A program made the translations under genes and the position numbers. This document shows positions 8,830 to 16,827 of a stretch of 64,000 nt of DNA, in pieces. Below the pieces are notes generated by a model. That model had not been told where the DNA came from and searched no databases. It saw nothing but the letters and a program-made list of their open reading frames with translations. Numbering within the stretch: position 1 is the first letter of the stretch; each line of letters starts with the position of its first letter. Source of the stretch: Actinoplanes missouriensis 431 (lineage in GTDB: Bacteria; Actinomycetota; Actinomycetes; Mycobacteriales; Micromonosporaceae); contig NC_017093.1 in the NCBI RefSeq assembly GCF_000284295.1, positions 2,852,001-2,916,000 of the forward strand. Direction: 5' to 3'.

Positions 8830-10164
8830 ATGAGCAGTTTCGATACACCTCCGACTGACCTCCCGGATCCATCCGGTCGCGGCGTCGTCGCGGCCGACGG
8901 CGCCACGGTCGCGCCGGCTGCCGCCGATCTGCCGCGCGTGAGCAAGAAGTTCATCATCGCCTACTCCCTGGCGTCGCTCGCCACGGCGACCGCGGTCAAC
9001 ACACCCATCTTCATCACGCTGGCGCTGCGCATCGCGGAGATCGCCCCCGATGACAAGACCATCGATTATTCGATGCTGTCGAGCGCGGGCATGCTGGTAG
9101 CCACGCTCTGCATCCCCGTGGTGGGCACCCTCAGCGACATGACCCTGAGCCGTTTCGGCATGCGCCGTCCGTGGTTTCTGTTCGGCCTGCTCGGGACGTC
9201 CATCGGCTCGGTGCTGGTCGGTATGGCCGGCAGCATTCCGACATTGGCGGTCGGCTACCTCGTGATGTGCGCGGCCGGTACGGCCATCACCATCCCGCTG
9301 CTGGCGGTGATCGCCGACCGGGTCCCCGAACACCAGCAGGGTGTGCTGAGCGGGGTGGTCGGCGGCGGCAACCTGATCTCCTCGATGCTGGGCAGCATCG
9401 TCGTCGCGCTGATTCCGAGCAGTTCCTTCTGGCAGGTCAACCTGCCGATGGTCGTCTGCGTCGTCGCGGTGCTGGCCTTCGCCCTCTTCCGGGACAAGAC
9501 CTTCGCCGAGCAGCGGCCCAACGGCCCGCACATCGGCATGCGGTGGAGTGACGTGCTCGACAACATGTACTTCCGCCCGCGTGAGGCGCCCGACTTCGCC
9601 CGGGTGCTCGGAGCGATGTTCCTGGTGACGATCGGCGTGGCCCTGTCGTCCACGTACACCGTCTACTCGCTGCAGGACCACGTGAAGGTCGACTCGTCCG
9701 ACCTCAACAACAGCGTTGCCTTCGTGACCATCTTCGCGACCCTGCCCGCCCTCGTGCTCTCCCCGCTCGCCGGGTCGCTCGCCGAGAAGTACGGCCGATG
9801 GCGGCCATACTTCGCAGCGGGCGCCCTGATCGCCGCACTCGGCGTGCTGATCTCCTTCGGCGGCCGGACGCTGCCGTGGTACTACACGGGCGCGTTGATC
9901 AACGGCGTCGGCACCGCCCTCTACAGCGGCGTCTACGTCGGCTACGCGATCACCACGATGGGCGACACCGAGCACAAGGCCAGAAACCTCGGCCTGACGA
10001 ACATCGCGTTGTCGCTGCCGCTGGCGATCGCGCCGTTGCTCGGCCCGATCTTCCTGAACATCGGCCCCGGTGCGGGCGACAACTACGTCAGCCTGTCGCT
10101 GGCCGCCTGCGTGTTCATGGCGGCGAGCGTCCCGGTGCTCTTCCGGATCCGCAGCGTGCGCTAG
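8830..10164 (+). CDS. MFS transporter (12 TM)
   Basis: A 444-residue polytopic membrane protein with twelve hydrophobic segments. The MFS loop signature variant between TM2 and TM3 reads DMTLSRFGMRRPW, resembling the sugar/SLC45-type branch. It should be a secondary transporter for import or export of a small solute. ATG 8830 is preceded by GGGGAG, while the longer open frame upstream has no ribosome binding site. It is divergently paired with an AraC regulator, and a hairpin separates it from the mycofactocin operon. An uptake role for the substrate of the surrounding oxidative genes is plausible but unproven. Confidence 0.85.
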   Translation: MSSFDTPPTDLPDPSGRGVVAADGATVAPAAADLPRVSKKFIIAYSLASLATATAVNTPIFITLALRIAEIAPDDKTIDYSMLSSAGMLVATLCIPVVGTLSDMTLSRFGMRRPWFLFGLLGTSIGSVLVGMAGSIPTLAVGYLVMCAAGTAITIPLLAVIADRVPEHQQGVLSGVVGGGNLISSMLGSIVVALIPSSSFWQVNLPMVVCVVAVLAFALFRDKTFAEQRPNGPHIGMRWSDVLDNMYFRPREAPDFARVLGAMFLVTIGVALSSTYTVYSLQDHVKVDSSDLNNSVAFVTIFATLPALVLSPLAGSLAEKYGRWRPYFAAGALIAALGVLISFGGRTLPWYYTGALINGVGTALYSGVYVGYAITTMGDTEHKARNLGLTNIALSLPLAIAPLLGPIFLNIGPGAGDNYVSLSLAACVFMAASVPVLFRIRSVR

Positions 10165-10185
10165 ACCGCTGCGGCGAGACCGCGG

Positions 10186-10220
10186 CAGGTCAGGGGACCG
10201 CTCGGCGGTCACCTGACCTG
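10186..10220. terminator. Strong bidirectional hairpin terminator
   Basis: Fifteen-base arms CAGGTCAGGGGACCG and CGGTCACCTGACCTG flank the loop CTCGG, with one mismatch. It lies between the convergent MFS gene and mftF and would end both transcripts. Confidence 0.75.
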
Positions 10221-10238
10221 TTCGCGTGAGCGTCCGCA

Positions 10239-11702
10239 TCAGCGCCCCCGGACGACCGGTTTCACCGGGTGTGCGGGCGCGCCCGCACGGCGGATCTCCG
10301 GCAGCAGCGCCGCGACGGAACGGCCGCGGGCCGCCGAGAACCAGACCCCGGCGCCGTAGGCGAGATCGTCGAGGCGGCGGGCGACGCCGTACCGGACCGG
10401 GTCCAGATCGATACCACCGCGCGCGTACTCGGTGCCGTACTCCAGAACGACGTCGGCGACGGCGGCGACCGCGGCCGCCCGCCTGACCCGCCGGGAGACG
10501 AGACAGCCGGCGACGGTGACCGGCCACCAATGCCGGGTGATCAGCGCGCCCGCCTGCTGCAAGGCATTGACCACGCCGCCCCCGGCCAGGCGTGCTCCCA
10601 GTGCGGCCGCATTCTCGACGTCCAGCTTCCGGGAGATCCGCACCGCGGTGCCGGTGAAGATCAGTGCTGCCACGGGCAGCGACCAGCGCCGCTGCGCCAG
10701 CAGCGCCACTGTGAGAGCGGCGCTCCAGGGCGGCAGGATCGCGGGCGCCACCGACTGCGGATGACGCTCGGCCAGCGGATGGGCGCCGGTCCCGTATTCC
10801 GCTTTGCGGACGAGCCAGTCACCGAACCGGCTGCGATGCTCATGCGCGGCCGCGACCGCCGGTTCGAACCGGACCCGCCAGCCGCGGGCGACAGCGCGCC
10901 AGCCGAAGTCCACGTCCTCGCCGACGCGCATCCGTTCGTCGAAGCCGTCACCGATGGCGCTCACCCGGGCGACCAGGCAGGCGGTGGAGACCCACGAGAC
11001 GTACGAGCCCGGCCGCACCGACGCCGGCCGGGCGCCCAGATCGAGCGAGGACCGGGACTGTTCGAAACGACCGATCCATGTCTGTGACTGCGCGGTGCGC
11101 AGACCCGTGATCCGGGGAACCGCGACGGCGGTGCGGGGGTCGGAGAAGTGCCGGAGCAGCGTCGGCACCGTGTCCTCGTGCAGGACGATGTCGGAGTCGA
11201 CGAAAGCGACGAACGGCGTCCGTACCAGCCGCAGACCGGCGTTGCGGGCACCGGCCGGCCCCACGTTGCGGGGGAGGCAGACGATGCGTGCGCCGTGCTG
11301 GGCCACGACCTTCTCGATGCTCGCCGGATCCTCCGAGGCGTCGTCCACGACGATGACCTCGCTGCCGGCCGGGATGCTGCCCAGTAAGCGGTTCAGCTGA
11401 TCGGGCCGGTCACGCACCGGGATGACATAGGTGCAGCGGGCGTCGGAGGGCGGGCTGAGATCAGCGACGAGTGGGTGAGCGAGGGCCAGGTCCAGCAGCC
11501 GCTCGGCGAGCGCGGCGCTGGCCGCGTCGTGAACCCGCAGGATGCACCCGCGCAACATCTGCCGCGCTCGCGGCTTGAGTCGCAGCAGGTGGGTGGTCGG
11601 CGCGCCACCGAGCAGCGCACGGCCGTTGTCGACGCGCCGGGTCTGCCGGTCGAGCACCACGGCGAATCCCGGCGGCAGCGCGGCCGAACTCGGAGCGCTC
11701 AT
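10239..11702 (-). CDS. mftF: Mycofactocin glycosyltransferase MftF
   Basis: A 487-residue family-2 glycosyltransferase. The GT-A domain starts at YVIPVRDRPDQLN, with VIVVDDASED and the DxD-like DSD in FVAFVDSDIVLHED; later segments include two hydrophobic stretches. In mycofactocin clusters this enzyme adds beta-1,4-linked glucose units to the redox cofactor. Its N-terminus (LPPGFAVVLDRQTRRV...) is typical of the MftF subfamily rather than of general GT2 enzymes. The start overlaps the mftE stop by four bases. It is the last gene of the operon and ends before a strong hairpin. Confidence 0.92.
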   Translation of the reverse strand: MSAPSSAALPPGFAVVLDRQTRRVDNGRALLGGAPTTHLLRLKPRARQMLRGCILRVHDAASAALAERLLDLALAHPLVADLSPPSDARCTYVIPVRDRPDQLNRLLGSIPAGSEVIVVDDASEDPASIEKVVAQHGARIVCLPRNVGPAGARNAGLRLVRTPFVAFVDSDIVLHEDTVPTLLRHFSDPRTAVAVPRITGLRTAQSQTWIGRFEQSRSSLDLGARPASVRPGSYVSWVSTACLVARVSAIGDGFDERMRVGEDVDFGWRAVARGWRVRFEPAVAAAHEHRSRFGDWLVRKAEYGTGAHPLAERHPQSVAPAILPPWSAALTVALLAQRRWSLPVAALIFTGTAVRISRKLDVENAAALGARLAGGGVVNALQQAGALITRHWWPVTVAGCLVSRRVRRAAAVAAVADVVLEYGTEYARGGIDLDPVRYGVARRLDDLAYGAGVWFSAARGRSVAALLPEIRRAGAPAHPVKPVVRGR

Positions 11703-12439
11703 GACCGTTGTGCCTCTCTGTCCTTGCGGTTCGCCGGATAGGTCAGGCGCCCGCGATGGTCCGGACTGAAGACGCGAATCCGCCGGAGCGTCGTGTTGAC
11801 CACGGCCTCTATCAGGATCATTCCCTCGTAGGCGTTCGCTCCCGCAGGATCGCCCAGCACGCCGTTGGGGGAGACGGCTCGAACGCCGTCCTCCATCAGC
11901 AGCGGCATCAGTTGCTCGATCGGCCGGGTGTCACCGGCGGCCGCCAGTGACATCCGGACGTGCGCGGGCGCCAGGTAGAGCATCGCCGAGGTCTCGGATC
12001 TGCCGGCATGGGCGTCGCCGCCGGGGAACGCGCAGCCGGTCCACGCGACGTCATGGCCCTCCGCGCGCATCTGAGCGACAGCGTCGTCGAGAGCCCGGGC
12101 GTTGCCGCCGTGACCGTTGATCAGGACGATGCGCCGGGCCCACAGGGCCAGCGAGCGCACGGTCTCGATGATGACCGTGCGCAACGCTTCGTACCCGATG
12201 GACATGGTGCCGGGGAAGCCGGCGTGTTCGCCGCTGTTGCCGTAGGCGATCGGCGGCGCCACCACGGTCCGCTCCGGCAGCTGCCTGGCAACCATGTCGC
12301 TGACCGCCGTGGCGATGGCGGTGTCGGTGGTCAGCGGCAGGTGCGGGCCGTGCTGCTCGGTGGAGCCGACCGGCACCAGAACGAATCCCGCGGAGGTGGG
12401 AACGTCCGGCCAAGTGGCACGGTCCAGTGAGATGATCAT
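11699..12439 (-). CDS. mftE: Mycofactocin creatininase-family peptidase MftE
   Basis: A 246-residue creatininase-fold metal amidohydrolase. Metal-binding motifs are visible in GSTEQHGPHLPLTTDT near the N-terminus, LINGHGGN in the middle and the GGDAHAGRSETS segment. MftE releases the C-terminal Val-Tyr dipeptide derivative (AHDP) from the MftC-modified MftA peptide. It overlaps mftD upstream and mftF downstream by four bases each, the hallmark of translational coupling. Length and motifs agree with known MftE proteins. Confidence 0.93.
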   Translation of the reverse strand: MIISLDRATWPDVPTSAGFVLVPVGSTEQHGPHLPLTTDTAIATAVSDMVARQLPERTVVAPPIAYGNSGEHAGFPGTMSIGYEALRTVIIETVRSLALWARRIVLINGHGGNARALDDAVAQMRAEGHDVAWTGCAFPGGDAHAGRSETSAMLYLAPAHVRMSLAAAGDTRPIEQLMPLLMEDGVRAVSPNGVLGDPAGANAYEGMILIEAVVNTTLRRIRVFSPDHRGRLTYPANRKDREAQRS

Positions 12440-13641
12440 CGGTCGGCGGGTGAGTGGCGGGGTTCGGCCGCTCCCAGCGTGCGGGTGAAGCCGTCCGGGA
12501 TGGACAGATCATCCGGGCTGAGGCCGGCGACCTCGGAGTGGCCCAGACCGAGGACGGCCGAGTCGAGGCCGCTACGGAGGACGTCCAGGACGTTCTCGAC
12601 GCCCGCCTGCCCGTTGGCGGCCAGACCCCACAGGTAGGCCCGTCCGATCAGCACGGCATGGGCGCCGAGCGCCAGAGCCTTGGCGACGTCGCCACCGCGC
12701 CGGACACCGCCGTCGAGCAGCACCTCGATCTGATCGCCGACGGCGTCGGCGATGGACGGCAGGATGCGGATGGTGGCGGGTGTGGTGTCGAGGTTGTTGC
12801 CGCCGTGGTTGGAGACCGAGATCGCTGAGACACCGGCGTCCACCGCGCGGCGGGCGTCGTCGACCCGGCTGACGCCCTTGAGCAGGAACGGCCCTCCCCA
12901 CTCCTTGGCGAGCCAGCTGACGTCCTCCCAGGTCGGTGGCGTGGTCTGCATCCACTCGCCGTAAGCGCCGAAGAAGGTGGGCGCCTGTCCGCCCGGTGGC
13001 TGCAGGTTCGGCGTGGTCAGGTCCGGCAGCCGGCCGGTCTTGGCGAACCGCCACAGCCAGCCCGGGCGTGGCAGCACGTCCGGGGCGAGCTTGACCATCG
13101 TCTTCAGGTCGATCTTGTCGGGGATGGTGGGGCTTCCCCAGTCCCGGCCGTGGGAGAAGGACCAGTCGAGGGTGAGGATCAGCGCCTTGCACCCGGCCTG
13201 ACGTGCGCGTTCCATGCGCTGGACCATGGTGTCGCGGCTGCCGCTCCAGTAGAGCTGGAAGGCGGTGTTGGGGTTGGCGGCCACGACGTCCTCGACCGGC
13301 TTGGACGCGAACGAGCTCAGCCCCATGATCACGCCGCGGTTCGCGGCGGCACGGGCGACGGCGACCTCGCCGTCGGGGTGGACCGCCTGAACGCCGGTCG
13401 GGGAGATGACGACCGGCATCGCCGACGGCATGCCGAGCACGGTGGTGCCCAGGTCACGGACGCGGTGATGGCCCACCACCCGCGGTGCGAAGCCGAGCTC
13501 GGCGAAGGCGCTGGTGTTGTCGTCGATGGTGCGCCCACGCTCGGAACCGGCGATCAGCGCGCCGTAGACCACGTACGGCAGGCGCTTCTTGGCGCGGCGC
13601 TGTGCCTCGGTGACCGTCTCGAACCAGGGGTTTCTGAACAT
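12436..13641 (-). CDS. mftD: Pre-mycofactocin synthase MftD (FMN-dependent)
   Basis: A 401-residue member of the FMN-dependent alpha-hydroxy acid dehydrogenase fold. The catalytic SNHGGNNLD motif is followed by VLLDGGVRRGGDVAKALALGA, the phosphate-binding part of the TIM barrel. MftD oxidatively deaminates AHDP to pre-mycofactocin, the redox-active alpha-keto amide. The ATG follows GAAAGG. The gene lies 37 bases downstream of mftC, the only gap of note inside the operon, and overlaps mftE by four bases. Confidence 0.94.
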   Translation of the reverse strand: MFRNPWFETVTEAQRRAKKRLPYVVYGALIAGSERGRTIDDNTSAFAELGFAPRVVGHHRVRDLGTTVLGMPSAMPVVISPTGVQAVHPDGEVAVARAAANRGVIMGLSSFASKPVEDVVAANPNTAFQLYWSGSRDTMVQRMERARQAGCKALILTLDWSFSHGRDWGSPTIPDKIDLKTMVKLAPDVLPRPGWLWRFAKTGRLPDLTTPNLQPPGGQAPTFFGAYGEWMQTTPPTWEDVSWLAKEWGGPFLLKGVSRVDDARRAVDAGVSAISVSNHGGNNLDTTPATIRILPSIADAVGDQIEVLLDGGVRRGGDVAKALALGAHAVLIGRAYLWGLAANGQAGVENVLDVLRSGLDSAVLGLGHSEVAGLSPDDLSIPDGFTRTLGAAEPRHSPADR

Positions 13642-13678
13642 GAAGGGGGCCTTTCGTGTTTCGAGGTCCGAGCGCCTT

Positions 13679-14893
13679 CTACAGAGCGCGTGTCTCGGCC
13701 AGCGGCGACTCTGCGCACGGGCTGGCGGGGGGCCGGGTCAGCTCGGCGCGGCGGCTGATGCTCACCGGCACCGCTCGTGCGGAGCGGCTCGCCGGTGCGG
13801 TGCGGTGCGAGTGATCGCCGGACGGCTTGGGCACCTCGCCGCGGGCGGCGAGCAACGGCTCGCCGTAGCCTTGGACGCACTCCGGGTCGGGACCGTCCAG
13901 CGGGAGGCCGGTGAAGAACTTGGCGGCCATGCAGCCGCCCTTGCAGGTGTCGAAGAAGGCGCACGAGCTGCACGCGCCGCCCTGCTGGGGTTCCCTCAGC
14001 CGGCGGAACAGCTCGGATTCGCGCCACACGTGCGCGAACCCGCCGCGATCGCGGACATTGCCGGCCAGGAATTCGTCGTGGATGGCGAACGGGCAGGCGT
14101 AGACGTCACCGATCGGGTCGATCAAGCAGACGACCCGGCCGGCTCCGCACAGGTTGAGGCCGGGAAGCGCCGCGCCGAAGGCCGACAGGTGGAAGAACGA
14201 GTCCCCGGTCAACACGTTGTCGCCGTGCGCCACCAGCCAGTCGTAGAGTTCCCGCTGCTGTGCCGGCAGGGGATGCAGGTCGTCCCAGACGTCGGCGCCC
14301 CGCCCGGAGGGGCGCAGCCGGGTCAGGCGCAGCTGGGCGCCGTACCGGTCGGCGATCTGTTTGAAGGCGTCGAGCTGCGGGATGTTGTGACGGGTGCAGA
14401 CGACCGAGAGCTTGAAGTTCTTCATCCCGGCGTCGGCGAGGTGGCTCATGGCACGGATGGCGGTGTCGTAGGAGCCGTTGCCGCGCACCGCGTCGTTGAC
14501 GTCGGCGGTGGCGCCGTCGAGGGAGATCTGCACGTCGACGTAGTCGTTGCCGGCCAGCCGGCGGGCGATCTCCGGTGTGATGCGCACGCCGTTGGTGGAG
14601 AACTTGACGCCCACCTGGTGTGCGGTGGCGTAGTCGAGCAGCTCCCAGAAGTCCGGCCGGACGGTGGGCTCGCCACCGCCGATGTTGACGTAGAAGATCT
14701 GCATGGCCTGCATCTCGTCGATGACCGCCTTGGCCTCGGCGGTGCTGAGCTCCCGGGGGTCTCGGCGCCCGGAACTCGACAGGCAGTGCGAGCAGGACAG
14801 GTTGCAGGCGTAGGTGAGTTCCCACGTCAGGCAGATCGGTGCATCGAGCCCGTGTTCGAACAGGTCCACCAGCCGTTCGGCGGTCGCGGTCAT
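13679..14893 (-). CDS. mftC: Mycofactocin radical SAM maturase MftC
   Basis: A 404-residue radical SAM/SPASM enzyme. The SAM-binding iron-sulfur cluster motif CxxxCxxC is at Cys30, Cys34 and Cys37. A Cys-rich SPASM region follows in the C-terminal third (CLIDPIGDVYACPF, then CSSCAFFDTCKGGC). MftC decarboxylates the C-terminal tyrosine of MftA and forms a carbon-carbon bond to the neighbouring valine. It overlaps the mftB stop by four bases. The tail after residue 370 is Pro/Arg/Ser-rich and longer than the conserved core. Confidence 0.95.
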   Translation of the reverse strand: MTATAERLVDLFEHGLDAPICLTWELTYACNLSCSHCLSSSGRRDPRELSTAEAKAVIDEMQAMQIFYVNIGGGEPTVRPDFWELLDYATAHQVGVKFSTNGVRITPEIARRLAGNDYVDVQISLDGATADVNDAVRGNGSYDTAIRAMSHLADAGMKNFKLSVVCTRHNIPQLDAFKQIADRYGAQLRLTRLRPSGRGADVWDDLHPLPAQQRELYDWLVAHGDNVLTGDSFFHLSAFGAALPGLNLCGAGRVVCLIDPIGDVYACPFAIHDEFLAGNVRDRGGFAHVWRESELFRRLREPQQGGACSSCAFFDTCKGGCMAAKFFTGLPLDGPDPECVQGYGEPLLAARGEVPKPSGDHSHRTAPASRSARAVPVSISRRAELTRPPASPCAESPLAETRAL

Positions 14894-15186
14894 GGGGTGA
14901 GGTTCCTTTCGGCGAGCATGGACGATCTGGCGAGCGCGGCGAGTGCTCGCGCGTAACGGGGCAGGTCGTCCTCGGTGACGCCGGCGGCGTGGCAGGCGGC
15001 GCGGGCGGTGTCGGATTTCTCGAGGTTCTGCACGATCGTCAGCAGCCGGCGTTCTTTCAAGAAGGACAGTTGCCTGGTGCTGAAGTGGTAGAGCAGGGCG
15101 CCGAACGGCTCGGGCCGCACCGAGACCTGCGGGTGCAGGTCCCAGGCGCGGTCGAGGTCCAGGACGGCCGCCGTCACGGGTCGCAT
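14890..15186 (-). CDS. mftB: Mycofactocin precursor-recognition protein MftB
   Basis: A 98-residue PqqD-like RiPP recognition protein. The fold pattern includes WDLHPQVSVRPEPFGALLYHF and an LSFLK segment that forms the peptide-binding sheet and helix. MftB binds MftA and presents it to MftC. It begins 22 bases after the mftA stop and overlaps mftC by four bases. The start has only a weak ribosome binding site, so translation may be coupled to mftA. Confidence 0.93.
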   Translation of the reverse strand: MRPVTAAVLDLDRAWDLHPQVSVRPEPFGALLYHFSTRQLSFLKERRLLTIVQNLEKSDTARAACHAAGVTEDDLPRYARALAALARSSMLAERNLTP

Positions 15187-15208
15187 GTCGACGGGCCTGG
15201 TCGGCGGC

Positions 15209-15337
15209 TCAGTAGACGCCGCACATGCCGTCGATGGAGACCTCTTCGATCAGCTCGTCGGTCTCGACGAGGGAGTCGACCGGGGTCGTCTCGACGCTGG
15301 TGTCGGGTGCCGGCTGCGGGGTCTGTGTGTCGTCCAT
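15209..15337 (-). CDS. mftA: Mycofactocin precursor peptide MftA
   Basis: A 42-residue peptide, first gene of the operon. It starts MDDTQTPQPAPDTS, has an acidic leader region (ETDELIEEVS) and ends in IDGMCGVY, the invariant mycofactocin core; the final Val-Tyr becomes the cofactor. ATG 15337 follows AGGAGCGACCC. The leader is longer and more Pro/Thr-rich than the shortest MftA versions, but the core is unmistakable. The gene directly follows the operator-like repeats at 15402-15439. Confidence 0.96.
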   Translation of the reverse strand: MDDTQTPQPAPDTSVETTPVDSLVETDELIEEVSIDGMCGVY

Positions 15338-15401
15338 GGGTCGCTCCTAGGTGAGGGAAACGGTGGCGCCGCTGTGACCGGCGTCATGCGAAGGAGGTTA
15401 A

Positions 15402-15439
15402 TGGCATCAAGTGCCAAAATAAAAGGGCACCTGGTGCCA
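15402..15439. promoter_or_regulatory. Tandem palindromic operator-like repeats upstream of mftA
   Basis: Two 15-base copies of an interrupted palindrome, TGGCATCAAGTGCCA (15402-15416) and GGGCACCTGGTGCCA (15425-15439), have centres 23 bases apart. Each is followed by AAAAT. The shared form is NGGCAYCWRGTGCCA. They sit 65-102 bases upstream of the mftA start, in the gap shared with the LLM gene at 15703, and so suit a dimeric repressor such as a TetR-type MftR. No mftR gene lies next to the operon. On the minus strand TTGGCA within the repeats could act as a -35 element. On the plus strand the first repeat is preceded by AAGGAGGTTA and an ATG at 15401. Confidence 0.65.
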
Positions 15440-15480
15440 AAATTGCGACCTCATCGTCTGTCCGGCACCGCTCACCTGCC

Positions 15481-15684
15481 GTGGCGTCAATCGTCGACAG
15501 CGTGGCGCGCGTTCCCTATGCGCCCGGATCCGCTGCCACGACAGTGGAGTTGCTCCCGGCCGGCCGGCGCATCGCCGACGAGGACCCGGTGCGGGTCATC
15601 CGGTCGGGCAGTCCCCTGCTCCACGCCGCCCGGGCTGCCGCCGACGTTTCGGCTCGAGCCGGCCGGCGGATGAGTGATCACTGA
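15481..15684 (+). CDS. Possible small protein upstream of the LLM gene
   Basis: A GTG-started frame of 67 codons with high G/C at third positions, as in real genes here, ending 18 bases before the LLM monooxygenase start. No ribosome binding site precedes it and the product (VDSVARVPYAPGS... near the start) resembles nothing I know. It may be a relic of a divergently placed regulator or may be spurious. A competing frame from ATG 15401 to 15673 has a perfect AAGGAGG but poor codon statistics. Confidence 0.25.
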   Translation: MASIVDSVARVPYAPGSAATTVELLPAGRRIADEDPVRVIRSGSPLLHAARAAADVSARAGRRMSDH

Positions 15685-15702
15685 GGGAACGCGAGGAGAA
15701 CC

Positions 15703-16788
15703 ATGGAGATCGGCCTTTTCTACGCCTACCAGTTGCCGGACACGACGCCCTCGGAAGGGTTCGAGTGGGATCTGCAGACCGCCCGGTGGGCTGACGGCTA
15801 CGGCTTGACCGAGGCGTGGTTCTCCGAGCACTACACCGTCGGGTACGAGCGGTGGTGCTCGCCCGAGCTGCAGATCGCCGCGGTCGCCCGCGAGACGACC
15901 TCCCTGCGGCTGGGCACGGGCGCGAACCTGATCCCGTACCACCACCCGGTCGCCCTCGCGTACCGGCTGATGATGCTCGACCACATGACCAAGGGCCGGC
16001 TGATGGTCGGGTTCGGCGCCGGCGGCTTCTCGACCGACGCGCACCTGTTCGGCACGCAGATGCCGGCCCAGAACCACGAGATGCTGGAGGAGGGGCAGCA
16101 GCTCATCCGCCAGATCTGGGCCAACGAGGGCGAAGCGCTGAAGGTCGCCGGCAAGCACTTCTCGGTGGACATCCCCGCGCTGGAGCAGCCGCTGCATCTC
16201 GGTAGCCACTGGCGGCCGTATCAGCCGGGTGGCCCGCGGGTGGCGGTCGCCGGGTTCACCCCGGCGTCGTCGACCATCCGCGAGGGCGGTGCCCGCGGTG
16301 ACATCCCGATGTCGATCGCCTTCACCAACGAGTACCTGGCCAGCCACTGGGCGGCGTACTGCGAGGGGGCGGCCCGCACCGGCGTGACGCCGAACCGGGA
16401 GGACTGGCGCATCGTGCGGGACGTGGTGGTGGCCGACACCGACGAGGCCGCGTGGGAGCTGGCGTACTCGGAGCCGTACCGGCGTGTCTACGAGGAGTGG
16501 GTGATCCCGCACAACATGCCCATGCTGCTGAAGATGATGCCGGGGGTGCGGCCGGAGGACATCACCTTCGAGGCCTTCAGCCAGGGCTGGATCGTGGGCT
16601 CGCCGGAGACCGTGACCGAGGCGCTGGTCGCCGAGCAGCAGCTGACCGGCGGGTTCGGCAAACTCCTGGTCCACAACATGGACTTCCACCGTGAGCCGGA
16701 CGGCTACCGGCGACACCTCGAGCTGCTCGGCACCGTGGTCGCCCCGGCCGTCACCGAGCGCACTGCTGCCCTGTTCGCCGCCAAGTGA
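15703..16788 (+). CDS. LLM-class flavin-dependent oxidoreductase
   Basis: A 361-residue bacterial-luciferase-like TIM-barrel protein. It starts MEIGLFYAYQLPDTTPSEGFEWD and contains ERWCSPELQIAAVARETTSLRLGTG and the GRLMVGFGAGGF strand-loop typical of the family. Members use FMNH2 (supplied by a reductase) or F420 for monooxygenation or hydride transfer. Two flavin reductase-like genes at 6936 and 22062 make an FMN-dependent monooxygenase likely. GAGGAGAACC precedes the ATG. It is first of the rightward gene series and divergent from mftA across the operator repeats, so both could share control. Confidence 0.88.
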   Translation: MEIGLFYAYQLPDTTPSEGFEWDLQTARWADGYGLTEAWFSEHYTVGYERWCSPELQIAAVARETTSLRLGTGANLIPYHHPVALAYRLMMLDHMTKGRLMVGFGAGGFSTDAHLFGTQMPAQNHEMLEEGQQLIRQIWANEGEALKVAGKHFSVDIPALEQPLHLGSHWRPYQPGGPRVAVAGFTPASSTIREGGARGDIPMSIAFTNEYLASHWAAYCEGAARTGVTPNREDWRIVRDVVVADTDEAAWELAYSEPYRRVYEEWVIPHNMPMLLKMMPGVRPEDITFEAFSQGWIVGSPETVTEALVAEQQLTGGFGKLLVHNMDFHREPDGYRRHLELLGTVVAPAVTERTAALFAAK

Positions 16789-16827
16789 CACCCGGCCGCT
16801 GACATTCCTCTGATGGAAAGGAACACC

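Noticed and set aside
8512..10530. 672-codon minus-strand frame antisense to the MFS gene
   Set aside because: Repetitive Arg/His/Asp/Gln composition typical of the reverse complement of membrane-protein codons; it also crosses a terminator hairpin.
15209..15439. Possible CRISPR or tandem-repeat array near mftA
   Set aside because: Only two related palindromic units exist and there are no spacer-like regular repeats; it is better read as paired operators.
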